Positions 15,667 through 24,893 are shown, numbered from the stretch's first letter. The stretch is 37,452 nucleotides of DNA from Candidatus Norongarragalina meridionalis (GCA_902384935.1 CABMDO010000007.1:1-37452), one strand, 5' to 3'. The notes: generated by a model not told the origin, from the letters alone. A program made the numbers and translations.

Positions 15667-18600
15667 ATTTCCTTCGCGCGCTTGCCGCCTTTTCTCGTGA
15701 ACAGATACGCGAGCAGCGCGATTATGCAAAGCCCGGCAGCGCCCAACAGAATACGCCACGAATCGTCGTTTCCCGAATTGGACGTCGGAATCTTCAACAG
15801 CGCGTTCCGCGCGTCGTTGGCGGTTACGTAGGCGGTGAAGAAGCTCCCGTCCTTGAGCGCGCCCTGCGCAAGCGCAACCGCCGCCTTCGTTTCCGTAGTC
15901 CCGAACTGCGCGTCGCCCTGCTGCACGAGTTCAAGCTCGCGTTCCGCTTCGGTTTGCATGCCCTCGATCGAACCCTCGAGCTCCAGCCGCCGCGACTCCA
16001 CGTCGTCAATCAGACCCGCCGTTTTCTCGGCGTCGGATTTTGAAAGCGCCTTTTCCGCCTCGGTAATCGCTTTTTCCAGCGCGGTTCTGGAACGCAGTCC
16101 CTCCTGATAGCGGAGGAAGCGCTTGCGCACCGCTTCGCGGTCCTGCGACGCCGAGAACGCCTTGTCGAAAAGCGCCTCGGTTGCGCGCGCAGTCTTTTTA
16201 GCGTCGTCCAACTTGTCGGAAAGAGCAGCCAGCAGTGCATTATTTTCCTCGACGCCGCGCTCATCGGCTGCCTGCAACGCGGCGGCATTCTCCGCCAGTG
16301 AAATCGCCGACAAATAATCGCCGATTGCGAACGTTTCGCGCGCTTTCTGCGTCGCGTTCTTCGTTTCCGCCGAGCACGACGAGCATTTCAGCGCGGATAT
16401 CTTCTCCTGCGCCAGCGCCTTCAACGCGTCGTGCAAACCTTTCAGCGCCGCCTTCGTTTCGGCGTCGGTCTGCGCAGCTGCCAAACGCGCGTTCGCTTGC
16501 GAAGCAACGGCGCGAACCGCGGTTGAATTGAAAGCAAGTGCGGCATCTATCTCCCGTTGCGCTTCGTTCTTGTCCAGAGCGGTCTGATTGGCGGCGATTA
16601 TCGCGTTCTCGGCGGCGAAAAGAAGTTCGAGCGCTTTTCCGTATTTCCCCTCGGCGATTCGCGCCTCGGCGTCGGAAACGCGCGTGTCGTTGGTTCCCGA
16701 CGCTTTAAGCTCCGCGAGCTTCGTCGCCGCCGCGATTTGCAGGGAATCGCATTCGACCAGAACGTGCGATTCATAGGACGCGCCCGCCGGGAACGAGTCC
16801 TGTTTGAACTGAAGCATGAGCGCTCCTGCAAGGAACTCCGTCTTGTATTTCATCGGCGTAACCACGGAAACGGATTTAGCCGAGCATGCTAGCGTCTGCA
16901 CGTCGTCGTATTCGAAGTTCCGCAGTTCCTCGGCGTTGTTGCGCAGAACGTAGAGCAACTCGATGGAAACGTTGGTTTTTTCGGAAAACGTTTTTTCGAC
17001 GGAAACAGGATTCGGTATGCGGTATTCGATCGCGAACGTGTTCGCGCCTTTCAGGCACGGAACGATCGCGCGCGCGGTGCGTTCCTCGAGCAGTGCACCG
17101 GTAACCGCCTCGACGTCGAACGCAAAGGTTTTCTCGACGAGAACGTCTGCGTCGCGGACGCAATCAAAGCGAACGGTCCAGCGTTTCGCCGCCTCGCGCT
17201 CGTTCGCGGACAGTGTTTCCGAGACTTCGGTTTTTTTGCGCGCGAGGACTTCCGAATCCCGCACGGTCAGCACGTAGACGCCGCCCGCCTCAACGCGCTG
17301 CAGCATTATTTTTCCGCCCTGCACGGACACGCCGTCGCCCGCCGAAACAACCGTTGCGTTCTCCAGCGAAACAGGCGGTTCGAGCGCGAGAAGCGAATCG
17401 TATTCGAGCGAGAGGAGGTTGCGGAAGGTAATAGCCGTCGTCGCGATTGCGGGCGCGTCGAGGCGCACGACGTCGTCGTACGTCGTTTCCGTTTCCGCCC
17501 CCGCCTCCAAGTGCCGTTTCAGGATATTCGGCGTGTCGACGTCGAGCTTCGAAAGCATCGCCTCGATGTCGTCGCGCGCCTGCGCGAGCGAACCCGCGTT
17601 CTTCGCGACGTCCGTCTCGCCTCCCTTGAATAACCGTGCGTAATCGTCGAGCCGCATCTGTTCCGCGCGCGAAAGGAATTCGGAATCCTGCGACGCGGCG
17701 TCGTATTCGTCCTTGAGAACGCCGAACTCTTCCGTCTCAAGCGCGTACGCGCCTTCCTCGATTTTGCGAAGGTCGTCGCCGAGCGCCAGAAGCAGCTGCT
17801 GGTTCGACTCGGTTTCTTCCGCGGACGCAATCGCGCTCCTGGCTTGCGACAGTTGCGCCTTCAACGCAGAAACGTCTATTCCGTCCTTCGCCACTTTTTC
17901 CAAAAGCGCGCCGACGCTCTCCGCCTTCGCGAGCAGCTCGGTTTTTTTCTCCCTCGCGAACGACGGCTTCTCCGCCGCATCGCGCACGTCCCGCAACTGC
18001 GTGATTTCCGACAAGTAGAAGTTGATGCGCTCGCCACGTGTTTTAAGCGAAGACGAAAGCGAATCATAGTTTTTGGAGAGCAATGCGGACGCAGACGAAG
18101 CGGCGTAGGGATTCGACGCTCGCGCCTTTTCAATTGCAGCCGACGCAAGCCGCTGTTCCTCCAGCACGCGCAGCCGCAGCGCGCTTTCAAGCGAGCGCGA
18201 CCTTTGATCCGCCTGCTTCGAAATAGTTTCCGCTTCCGTTGCCTTAGCAACCGCCGTCCGCAGCGAAATTATGCCACGGGTAAGCCATCCCTGCGCCTTC
18301 AGCCGCTCCAAACGCGGGCTCTCTTCTTTCATCGCGTTCGCGTCGTCGAGAAGCTGCTGCGCGCGGTTCAAATCGTCCTCGAAAGAAGCGAGTTGGTATT
18401 CCGAAGCCAGCGATTCTCCTGCGCCCACCAGAAGGAACGCGCTTTCGCCGACATCGCGGAGGTTTTCGCGTTCAACCGCGTCGAGAGCCCGCGAAGCGGC
18501 GGTTATCTTTGCGTCCGCCTGTGTTGCGAACGCATCCCGTTCGGCATTCAGGCCGTCCAGCACATCCTGAACCCTGTCGCGATACTCGGCCTGCTGCCTT

Positions 18601-19238
18601 AACAGCGAGTCATCGGAAACAAGCGCATTCGCCGCGTCCGTTATCGGCGCGGCGGACGGACTCCATGCGAGAGCGTTCCACGCGAACGAGACGCGTTCCG
18701 ACGCGTTCACGAACCGCTGCGCTATGCTTTCGCCGTTCGCGTCCCGCTCCTCTATCTGTTTTTTCAGTTCCCCGAATTCGGCGAACAATCCGCCCGCGGC
18801 GCCGGTGTAATTCTCATCCGTCGCCTGCTCGAACTCCGCGATCTTGCTGTCGAGCGCTTCGAACCCTTTTTTCGCGGAGTCCGACGCCTCGGTCAGCGCC
18901 GAGGCGCCGTAGGAAAAGCACCAGAACGAGTACTGGCGATAGGCGAGCACTCCCGCGGCTCCCCAACTCAGCGAAAGCCGCTGCTGCCACGCAACCGCCG
19001 CCGCATTCGCCAAATCCGAGTTCGCCTTGTCCGCGAGCGTCACCGCGTCGCCAAAATCCTTGTCCGAACGGGCGTTGCGGGCGATTTCTATCGTAGAGAA
19101 ACCCGAACAGTCGCGGGGAAGAAGAAAGAGCGATGCCAACGAGGGGCTTTCGGACTTCAGGAGATACGAATATTCGGAAAAGGAGAACGCAGCTGCTATC
19201 GGAACGAGCAGCAAAAGCGCGATTACCCCCAATCGCAT
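15663..19238 (-). CDS. Giant secreted coiled-coil protein with C-terminal membrane anchor
   Basis: The product is 1191 aa. A signal peptide (MRLGVIALLLLVPIAAAFS) is followed by long Ala/Glu/Lys-rich helical stretches predicted as coiled coils (about residues 110-560 and 880-1120), separated by a beta-rich segment (about 590-870). A CSSC pair lies near residue 955. The C-terminus has one membrane helix (WRILLGAAGLCIIALLAYLF) and a basic tail (RKGGKRAKEI), giving type I topology with the bulk outside. ATG 19238 is about 26 bp from a TATA-like element (19259-19267). Function unknown; a cell-surface stalk or spacer is plausible. Confidence 0.8.
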   Translation of the reverse strand: MRLGVIALLLLVPIAAAFSFSEYSYLLKSESPSLASLFLLPRDCSGFSTIEIARNARSDKDFGDAVTLADKANSDLANAAAVAWQQRLSLSWGAAGVLAYRQYSFWCFSYGASALTEASDSAKKGFEALDSKIAEFEQATDENYTGAAGGLFAEFGELKKQIEERDANGESIAQRFVNASERVSFAWNALAWSPSAAPITDAANALVSDDSLLRQQAEYRDRVQDVLDGLNAERDAFATQADAKITAASRALDAVERENLRDVGESAFLLVGAGESLASEYQLASFEDDLNRAQQLLDDANAMKEESPRLERLKAQGWLTRGIISLRTAVAKATEAETISKQADQRSRSLESALRLRVLEEQRLASAAIEKARASNPYAASSASALLSKNYDSLSSSLKTRGERINFYLSEITQLRDVRDAAEKPSFAREKKTELLAKAESVGALLEKVAKDGIDVSALKAQLSQARSAIASAEETESNQQLLLALGDDLRKIEEGAYALETEEFGVLKDEYDAASQDSEFLSRAEQMRLDDYARLFKGGETDVAKNAGSLAQARDDIEAMLSKLDVDTPNILKRHLEAGAETETTYDDVVRLDAPAIATTAITFRNLLSLEYDSLLALEPPVSLENATVVSAGDGVSVQGGKIMLQRVEAGGVYVLTVRDSEVLARKKTEVSETLSANEREAAKRWTVRFDCVRDADVLVEKTFAFDVEAVTGALLEERTARAIVPCLKGANTFAIEYRIPNPVSVEKTFSEKTNVSIELLYVLRNNAEELRNFEYDDVQTLACSAKSVSVVTPMKYKTEFLAGALMLQFKQDSFPAGASYESHVLVECDSLQIAAATKLAELKASGTNDTRVSDAEARIAEGKYGKALELLFAAENAIIAANQTALDKNEAQREIDAALAFNSTAVRAVASQANARLAAAQTDAETKAALKGLHDALKALAQEKISALKCSSCSAETKNATQKARETFAIGDYLSAISLAENAAALQAADERGVEENNALLAALSDKLDDAKKTARATEALFDKAFSASQDREAVRKRFLRYQEGLRSRTALEKAITEAEKALSKSDAEKTAGLIDDVESRRLELEGSIEGMQTEAERELELVQQGDAQFGTTETKAAVALAQGALKDGSFFTAYVTANDARNALLKIPTSNSGNDDSWRILLGAAGLCIIALLAYLFTRKGGKRAKEI

Positions 19239-19258
19239 GACGAAGCAACGGAATCACT

Positions 19259-19267
19259 GTTTTTATG
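19259..19267 (-). promoter_or_regulatory. TATA-like element of the coiled-coil surface gene
   Basis: On the minus strand it reads CATAAAAAC, about 26 bp from ATG 19238. Confidence 0.4.
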
Positions 19268-19304
19268 GGTTTGCGGGACAACGAATCAGGCTTCCAGCGG
19301 ATGG

Positions 19305-19312
19305 TTTTTAAA
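19305..19312 (+). promoter_or_regulatory. TATA box of the DUF5678/retropepsin cassette
   Basis: TTTTTAAA centred near 19309 predicts a start near 19335, right at the GGTGA ribosome binding site (19335-19339) that precedes TTG 19345. Confidence 0.5.
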
Positions 19313-19344
19313 CAAGTGGACGGCATAACCATTTGGTGATATGA

Positions 19345-19557
19345 TTGGCGTCGAGTCTGGCAATGGACGCTCAGAAGTGGTTGACAAATCATCCCGTTGA
19401 AGCCTCAAAATACCAGGGAATGTGGGTTGCGATTAGTGGTAATGGTATAGAACTCAGCGCGGAAAGTTTGCTGAAACTACTTAAAGAAAAGGGAAAAACA
19501 AATTATCTAGTTACTAAAATTCCGACTCTCAAAGAGCTGGAGGACGTACTTTATTAG
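19345..19557 (+). CDS. DUF5678-like small protein
   Basis: The product is 70 aa. The core WLTNHPVEASKYQGMWVAISGNGIELSAESLLKLLKEK matches the pattern of small archaeal/bacterial DUF5678 proteins (WL..HPEEA.KY.GKWVAV, then a short helix and a final strand). The start is uncertain: TTG 19345 lies five bases after GGTGA, while ATG 19363 would give MDAQKWL, closer to the family's usual N-terminus. It lies 14 bases before the retropepsin-like gene and is AT-richer than its surroundings, as is that gene. Function unknown; the pairing suggests the two act together. Confidence 0.7.
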   Translation: MASSLAMDAQKWLTNHPVEASKYQGMWVAISGNGIELSAESLLKLLKEKGKTNYLVTKIPTLKELEDVLY

Positions 19558-19571
19558 AAAGGGCGGCTACT

Positions 19572-19991
19572 GTGTGTCTAGAACTAAGGTACATCCCATA
19601 CTACGATCCGGGAACCAAAAAACAAGTAACTAGGCCAGTTATTTCGGTTACACTTGAACATCTTGGCAGGACCCTCCCGCTCATAGCGCTAGTAGATTCA
19701 GGAGCCGAATTTAGCCTTTTTAGGGCGGACTTTGGGCAGGGCATTGGCATACCCGTCGACAGAGGACCAGTACTACAAAAAGGCGGAATTAAAGGCACCA
19801 TATCGTGCAGATCGCAAGAAGCTACTCTGAAGTTTTTTGACGGAAAACATAGTGGGGAAATAAAAACAGATATAATGTTTTCAAGGGAATACGAACAACC
19901 ATTTGCGCTGCTTGGTCGCGACACGATTTTCAAATTATACGACATCACATTCAAAGACAAAGAAAAAAAATTCATTTTTAAGAAGATCTGA
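19572..19991 (+). CDS. Retropepsin-like aspartic protease
   Basis: The product is 139 aa, a single half-barrel in length, so activity would need a homodimer as in retroviral proteases. The catalytic motif is LVDSGAEFSLF (Asp at residue 42). The C-terminal segment (FALLGRDTIFKLYDITFKDKEKKFIF) has the hydrophobic-Gly-Arg-Asp pattern that follows the active-site loop in this fold. The start is a GTG at 19572 with only a weak GC-rich site upstream, so translation may depend on the preceding gene. There is no reverse transcriptase or integrase nearby, so this is a cellular protease and not a retroelement. Confidence 0.82.
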   Translation: MCLELRYIPYYDPGTKKQVTRPVISVTLEHLGRTLPLIALVDSGAEFSLFRADFGQGIGIPVDRGPVLQKGGIKGTISCRSQEATLKFFDGKHSGEIKTDIMFSREYEQPFALLGRDTIFKLYDITFKDKEKKFIFKKI

Positions 19992-20006
19992 ATCAAGGCT
20001 GCGGGC

Positions 20007-20441
20007 TTAGCCGACAACCTCGAACGGTACGGATTTTTTCTCCACGCCGTCGAGATAGAATTTCAGGACGTACCTTCCCGACTCCTGTGGGAGCTCGATG
20101 CAGCAGGAACTGAAGCTTCCAGAACCCTGAAGCGCCATGCCGGGCCAGCCGACGGTAATGGTATTGCCGTCGCTTCCTTCTATGCCAACTGTAAGATAAG
20201 CGCCGTTCGTGATGTCCGTAGTGCCGCTGATTCCCATCCTATCTGTTTTCATGAACGTCGACGTCTCGAAACCCTTGGAGTTCGGCCCGATTGCGCCGGT
20301 CGAAGGATATTTCTCGACGTGCGCCGACGCAATTCCCCCAGTCTGCGGCAGCGAAAGCCAGCCTTTTTCCGACGCGATGTAGCCTAGAAGCGCGACTATG
20401 ACGAGCGCGCAGACGATTATCGCTATGTTTTTCCCGTCCAT
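20007..20441 (-). CDS. Membrane-anchored small extracytoplasmic protein
   Basis: The product is 144 aa: a short N-terminus, one membrane helix (IAIIVCALVIVALLGYIA, residues 6-23), then a Gly/Ser/Thr-rich outer domain with likely beta strands and a CC pair (SSCCIEL) ending in KFYLDGVEKKSVPFEVVG, which looks like the last strands of an Ig-like fold. The ATG abuts the alaX stop, so it is the last gene of the smc-alaX cluster. No family recognised. Confidence 0.7.
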   Translation of the reverse strand: MDGKNIAIIVCALVIVALLGYIASEKGWLSLPQTGGIASAHVEKYPSTGAIGPNSKGFETSTFMKTDRMGISGTTDITNGAYLTVGIEGSDGNTITVGWPGMALQGSGSFSSCCIELPQESGRYVLKFYLDGVEKKSVPFEVVG

Positions 20442-21140
20442 CTAAATCACCAGCCTTATTTCGATTCTTTTCTTCCCGCCGCCGGGATTCTTGCCCTTCG
20501 ACATCGCGACGCGGCCGATTTCCGACGTGTTTTTCACGTGCGTGCCGCCGCAGTCCATGGATTCGAACCCTTCAATCCGCCATTTGCGTCGCAATCCCGC
20601 GGGAAATCCGCTTCCCGGCGCGCGCGTCCACGGATTGAAAGCCGCGCCCTCGCTTTCCTCGAACCATATTTCCACGTCGAGGTTGCGCGAAATGATTTCG
20701 TTGGCGCGGGCTTCGGCAGCAGTGATAGCCTCGGGCGTCAGTTCCTTGGTAAAAGTGTAATCGCTCCGTTCTTTCTCTTCGTCGACCCGCCCGGATGACG
20801 CGCTACATTGATTGTCGAACTCCCTGAGCGCGAAGAAACCGACGTGCGCCGCGGTGTGCAGCCGCATTGTCTTGTAGCGCCGCTCCCAATCGATGGCGCC
20901 GTGAACCTTTTGCCCGACGGAGAAAGAGGAAGCGTCTTCAACGAGGTGAAGGATGTCGTCCCCTTCTTTTTTCGTATCGGTTACGCGGATGCCGCCTATT
21001 GTCCCGACATCGCCCACCTGCCCGCCGCCTTCCGGAAAAAACAGCGTCTGGTCGAGAACGATTGCGTTTTCGCGAACCGCGGTTACCTTAGCGTCGAATT
21101 CTTTCGCGTACGCGTCCTTCCAGAACAATCGTTCGGTCAT
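20442..21140 (-). CDS. alaX: Alanyl-tRNA editing protein AlaX
   Basis: The product is 232 aa. It is a stand-alone relative of the AlaRS editing domain that hydrolyses mischarged Ser-tRNA-Ala or Gly-tRNA-Ala. The zinc-site motifs are both present: HTAAH (His 95 and 99) and CGGTH (Cys 197, His 201). The N-terminal beta-barrel signature TLFFPEGGGQVGDVG is also clear, so this is the longer AlaX form with the AlaRS C-domain-like N-terminal barrel. ATG 21140 overlaps the TGA of the preceding small gene (ATGA), indicating translational coupling within the smc cluster. Confidence 0.92.
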   Translation of the reverse strand: MTERLFWKDAYAKEFDAKVTAVRENAIVLDQTLFFPEGGGQVGDVGTIGGIRVTDTKKEGDDILHLVEDASSFSVGQKVHGAIDWERRYKTMRLHTAAHVGFFALREFDNQCSASSGRVDEEKERSDYTFTKELTPEAITAAEARANEIISRNLDVEIWFEESEGAAFNPWTRAPGSGFPAGLRRKWRIEGFESMDCGGTHVKNTSEIGRVAMSKGKNPGGGKKRIEIRLVI

Positions 21141-21373
21141 TTCGCGGACCGCGGGACGAACTGGTATTTGTATTTTCGGACGCCCTTGAATCCCGCCCTG
21201 CCCATTTCCGCGACTACACTGTTCCACGGATGCCCGCCGTAGTGCGTCAGAATCGCCGCGGTTTTCGACGGACCCAGACCGTGTCCGATGGCGAGCGCCC
21301 TGACGGTGTAGTTCGTGATTCCCTGCCTTGCGAGCGTTACATGTTCGGGTTTTACCAATATTTTCGGCAGCAC
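21137..21373 (-). CDS. Small basic protein between smc and alaX, unknown
   Basis: The product is 78 aa from GTG 21373 (alternative TTG 21391, inside smc). GGGGTGA at 21387-21381, overlapping the smc stop, is seven bases from the GTG and decides the start. The sequence GHGLGPSKTAAILTHYGG resembles a helix-hairpin-helix-like turn, and the C-terminus GRAGFKGVRKYKYQFV is basic; both fit nucleic-acid binding. I recognise no family. It is sandwiched by overlaps with smc and alaX. Confidence 0.65.
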   Translation of the reverse strand: MLPKILVKPEHVTLARQGITNYTVRALAIGHGLGPSKTAAILTHYGGHPWNSVVAEMGRAGFKGVRKYKYQFVPRSAK

Positions 21374-21380
21374 CTGAGCA

Positions 21381-24300
21381 TCACCCCTCAACAGCCTTCG
21401 GCGGTTCCCCGTTATTTAACTTTACCTGCACTATCTTCGAGCCTTCCTTGCCCGCCATCGCGACTCCGATGAGCGCGTCGGCGTGCTGGCATACGACTTC
21501 GTTGTGCGACACTATTATGAACTGGCTCTGCTTGCTGAGCTGCCTCAGGAGCAGCGCGAGCTTGCGTGAGTTCTCCTGATCCAGCGCCGCGTCCGCCTCG
21601 TCCAAAACGTAAACGGACGTCGGGTTCGAGGATTGAATCGCAAAAAGGAACATCAGGGCGACGAGCGACTTCTCGCCTCCGCTCATCAGCTCGAGGTATT
21701 TCACTTCCTTGTTCTCGAGCTTCACCTGGAACGTGAGCCCGCCTTCGAACGGGTTGTCGGGATTTTCCAGATAGAGCGAGCCGTCGCCGGTGAAGACGTA
21801 CCGGAAGAGTTGGCGGAAATTGTCGTTCACGGCGTTGAACGCCTGCATGAACGTGTTCTTCTTCCTGCCCTCTATCTCCGTTATGATAGAAATGATCGCT
21901 TCCTTCTCGGTTTTGAGCTGCCCGACGCGCTGCTTGTGCTCGTTCAACTCGCCGACGCGCTGGTCGTAAAGCTCGATCGCCTTGAGATTCACCATGCCGA
22001 GAGCGCGCACGTTCTCGTCAAGGCGCGATTTTTCAGCGAGAAGCTCCGCCTTGTCCGTGACGTCGAGCGTTTCCACGTTCGCGAATTCCTCGAGCCGCGC
22101 CCTCGCTTCGGACAATCTGGTTTCCACCTCGACGCGCCTTAACTCGGATTGCCGTTCCGTGCCGTCTATTTTCTCGAACTCGAACTGCAGCTTTCCTTTC
22201 CTGTTGCCAAGCTCGTTCGCCTTCCTCACGAGCGCCTCGCGCTCGTCCGCGAGCTGCCCGTAACTCTTGCTCAGTTCGCGCATCTCCTTGGTGCGCTCCG
22301 CCAACAGCGAGCGGGACTTCTTTATGACGCCGTCCGCCTCGGTCATCTGCGTGCGCGACGCCGATTCCTCCTCCTTGCGCTCGCGCTCCTGCTTCTCGTA
22401 ATCCGTAAGCTGGCGTTCGTAACCCGAGAGCGTCTTTTCCTCGGCGCCAAGCTCGCTCTGCTTCGCGCTGAGCTGGATGCGCAGTTCGCTGATTTTGTGC
22501 TCGAGCTCCTTCACGGCGTTTCCGAGCCGTCCTTCGGTTTCGAAGTCCACCTTCTGCTTCGCGTCGAGGTACTTGACGTTCAGGTCCGAGAGTTTGCGTA
22601 TTATGTCGGAGCGCTCTTCTTCGTAGTTCCGCAACTGCTCCTCGCACTCGCTTATCCCGCTTCGGAGTTCGTCGAGCGACTTCTGCAAATCGTGGCGCTT
22701 GCGCTCGAATTCCTTCTCCTCGTTCTCGACGTGTTGCAGCTCTATTTCGGCGCTGCGCGCCTTCAATTGCGAACGCTCGCGCTCCTGCCGCGACGCGCGG
22801 ATTTCCTCGCGCAGCGCGTACAAGCGATCCGTGACGGCGCGCTTTTCGTCCGTCGAATTCTTCACCGCCGCCTCGTGCTTCTGCAAATCGGCGCGTTCCT
22901 TCAGGATATTGATGCGTTCCCCGCCCTTTCCGCCGGTTATCAAACCGCTGGGCTCGATGAGCTCGCCTTCCATCGTGACGAGGCGTCCCTCGTTTATCAG
23001 CGCCGAGGCGGAGTCGAAATCGCGCATAACCAGCGTGTTCGAGCACGCGAACTGGAACGCCCGCTTGAAGCGTGCATCGAATTCTACGAGATTAATGAGG
23101 AAGTCTACGGCGCCTTTTTTCTTCAGCAGTTTTTCGTCTTCCGAAGGCGGCGTCTGGATTTTGTCAAGCGGAATAAGCGAGATTCTTCCGAGCTTGTTCT
23201 CCTTCAGGTATTCCACTACTTTTCCCGCGGTTTTCACGTCGTCCACCACGACGTAGTTCATGCGCGAGCCGAGCGCGGCGTTCACCGCTACCGAGTATTC
23301 GGTTTCGTACGAGCAAAGCTCCTGCACGGTGCCGTGGATTCCCTTGATTTTCTCGCGCATGGCGATTACCGCTTCGAGGGAACGGGTAAGCGCGTCCGCC
23401 GAAGCGCCGCGCAGGCGGATGTTTATGTCGGCGGCTTTCTGTTTAGCCGCGAGAATCGCATCTTCCAAGCGGGGTATGCGCTCGTTTAAGTCGCGCTCCT
23501 CGTCGAACAGCGCCTTCGAGGCGGCGTCCATTTCCGCAACCTCGTCCTTCGCGAGCTTCATCTGGCTGGCGAGTTCCTTTTTCCGCGAGGCGAAATCCTC
23601 GAGCGGCGTTCCCGCACGGAGCCTGTCGAGCTGGTCTTCGCGCAGCCGCCTTATCTCCGACGTCTTTCCCGCTTCCGCCTGCACCACGGTTAAACGCTCC
23701 TTCGCGCCGTTCATTTCCTCCTGCAGCGACTCCATCGCCTGCCGCGCGTTCTGGAAATCCTTCGAGAACTCGTCGGACGCGGACATGATGCGCTTGTATT
23801 TCTCGTTCTCCTGCGAAAGCATGCCGTCGAGTTCGCCGCACGCTTCCTTTAACGAAGAAATGCGCGCCCTGCCGCCGTCCACCTCGTCCGCGGCTCTTGT
23901 CCTGTTCAAGCCTACGTCGCGGAGCACCGTCTCTATCTTCTCAAGCGACGCCTTGCGTTCAATTATGGTCGCCTGCGCCTGGTTAATCGCCGCTTCCAAC
24001 GACGAGATATCCCTCTGCAGTTCGAGTTCCTTGCCCTGGCTGCTCGCGACTATTTTCGCGTTCACCTCTTCCGCGGTCGCGTTTATCGCCGCCACGTCCG
24101 CGTCGATGGCGTCCATCTGCGTTTTCAGCGCGTTGAGTTTAGAGCGCGAATCAGCGGACGCGTCGACGAGCGATTCGAATTCCTTGGAAAGTTCCTCGAC
24201 GTCTATCGACAGAAGCGTCGCGTTCACGCGCTTGAGCCGCGCGTTCAAATCCAGGAATGTCTCGGCATCGCGCTTTTCCTTGCCGAGTTCCTCCAAAAAT

Positions 24301-24851
24301 CCCTCGCGTTCGCTGAGAACCGCGCGCGCTTCTTTCAGTTTGTCGTCAACCTTGTCGAGTTCCGAAAGCGCCTCCTTCTTCTTCGTCTCGTATTCGGTGA
24401 CGTTCGCGATGAAATCTATCAGCTCGCGCCTGTCCTTGGGATTCATCTCTACGATGCGCTGAACCTCGCCCTGTTTGATGACGTTGTTCTTCGAGAGCCG
24501 CGAGCGCGCGAGGAACTCTTCCATCACGTATTTTTTCACGCGCTTGCCGTCTAGCAGGTATTTGGTTTTCCCGTCCTTCCTGAGCATGTGCTTGATTTCA
24601 TGCTCGGCGCCGTTTGTTTCGAGAGAGAGAGCCACCTCGGCGACGTTGTTGTCCTGGAAAATCAAATCCTTAGTGCGCTTGACGCGCATCGCCTTCAGGC
24701 TGGATTCGCCGAACGCGAAGAGGACGGAATCGATGATGTTCGTCTTTCCGGAGCCGTTCGGGCCGACTATGCCGCAGACGCCCTGCGTGAGATGAACCGT
24801 CCCCGTCTTGAAGGACTTGAAGTTCCTCATCACGATTTTCTTGATGAACAT
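21381..24851 (-). CDS. smc: Chromosome segregation protein SMC
   Basis: This 1156-aa ATPase organises and segregates the chromosome as a V-shaped homodimer. Walker A is GPNGSGKT at residues 30-37 and the ABC signature MSGGEKS is near residue 1053. Walker B with the catalytic Glu is VYVLDEADAALD near 1077. Two long coiled-coil arms flank a hinge (about 505-670, ending IEPSGLITGGKGG with the Gly-rich hinge motif). Length and order match canonical archaeal/bacterial SMC, not Rad50. ATG 24851 lies about 28 bp from the TATA element 24877-24883, so it should be leaderless. No scpA or scpB is visible in the window. Confidence 0.96.
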   Translation of the reverse strand: MFIKKIVMRNFKSFKTGTVHLTQGVCGIVGPNGSGKTNIIDSVLFAFGESSLKAMRVKRTKDLIFQDNNVAEVALSLETNGAEHEIKHMLRKDGKTKYLLDGKRVKKYVMEEFLARSRLSKNNVIKQGEVQRIVEMNPKDRRELIDFIANVTEYETKKKEALSELDKVDDKLKEARAVLSEREGFLEELGKEKRDAETFLDLNARLKRVNATLLSIDVEELSKEFESLVDASADSRSKLNALKTQMDAIDADVAAINATAEEVNAKIVASSQGKELELQRDISSLEAAINQAQATIIERKASLEKIETVLRDVGLNRTRAADEVDGGRARISSLKEACGELDGMLSQENEKYKRIMSASDEFSKDFQNARQAMESLQEEMNGAKERLTVVQAEAGKTSEIRRLREDQLDRLRAGTPLEDFASRKKELASQMKLAKDEVAEMDAASKALFDEERDLNERIPRLEDAILAAKQKAADINIRLRGASADALTRSLEAVIAMREKIKGIHGTVQELCSYETEYSVAVNAALGSRMNYVVVDDVKTAGKVVEYLKENKLGRISLIPLDKIQTPPSEDEKLLKKKGAVDFLINLVEFDARFKRAFQFACSNTLVMRDFDSASALINEGRLVTMEGELIEPSGLITGGKGGERINILKERADLQKHEAAVKNSTDEKRAVTDRLYALREEIRASRQERERSQLKARSAEIELQHVENEEKEFERKRHDLQKSLDELRSGISECEEQLRNYEEERSDIIRKLSDLNVKYLDAKQKVDFETEGRLGNAVKELEHKISELRIQLSAKQSELGAEEKTLSGYERQLTDYEKQERERKEEESASRTQMTEADGVIKKSRSLLAERTKEMRELSKSYGQLADEREALVRKANELGNRKGKLQFEFEKIDGTERQSELRRVEVETRLSEARARLEEFANVETLDVTDKAELLAEKSRLDENVRALGMVNLKAIELYDQRVGELNEHKQRVGQLKTEKEAIISIITEIEGRKKNTFMQAFNAVNDNFRQLFRYVFTGDGSLYLENPDNPFEGGLTFQVKLENKEVKYLELMSGGEKSLVALMFLFAIQSSNPTSVYVLDEADAALDQENSRKLALLLRQLSKQSQFIIVSHNEVVCQHADALIGVAMAGKEGSKIVQVKLNNGEPPKAVEG

Positions 24852-24876
24852 GTAGTTTTAGGAAAAGCGCGCCAAG

Positions 24877-24883
24877 TTATTAA
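24877..24883 (-). promoter_or_regulatory. TATA box of smc
   Basis: TTAATAA on the minus strand, about 28 bp from ATG 24851, sits in an AT-rich block shared with the upstream region of the divergent giant gene. Confidence 0.5.
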
Positions 24884-24893
24884 TATTATTAGG

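Noticed and set aside
19572-19991. Retroelement origin of the retropepsin-like gene
   Set aside because: No reverse transcriptase, integrase, terminal repeats or target duplication nearby.
22149-24462. Long open frames opposite smc
   Set aside because: Antisense of coiled-coil codons; low complexity and no start signals.
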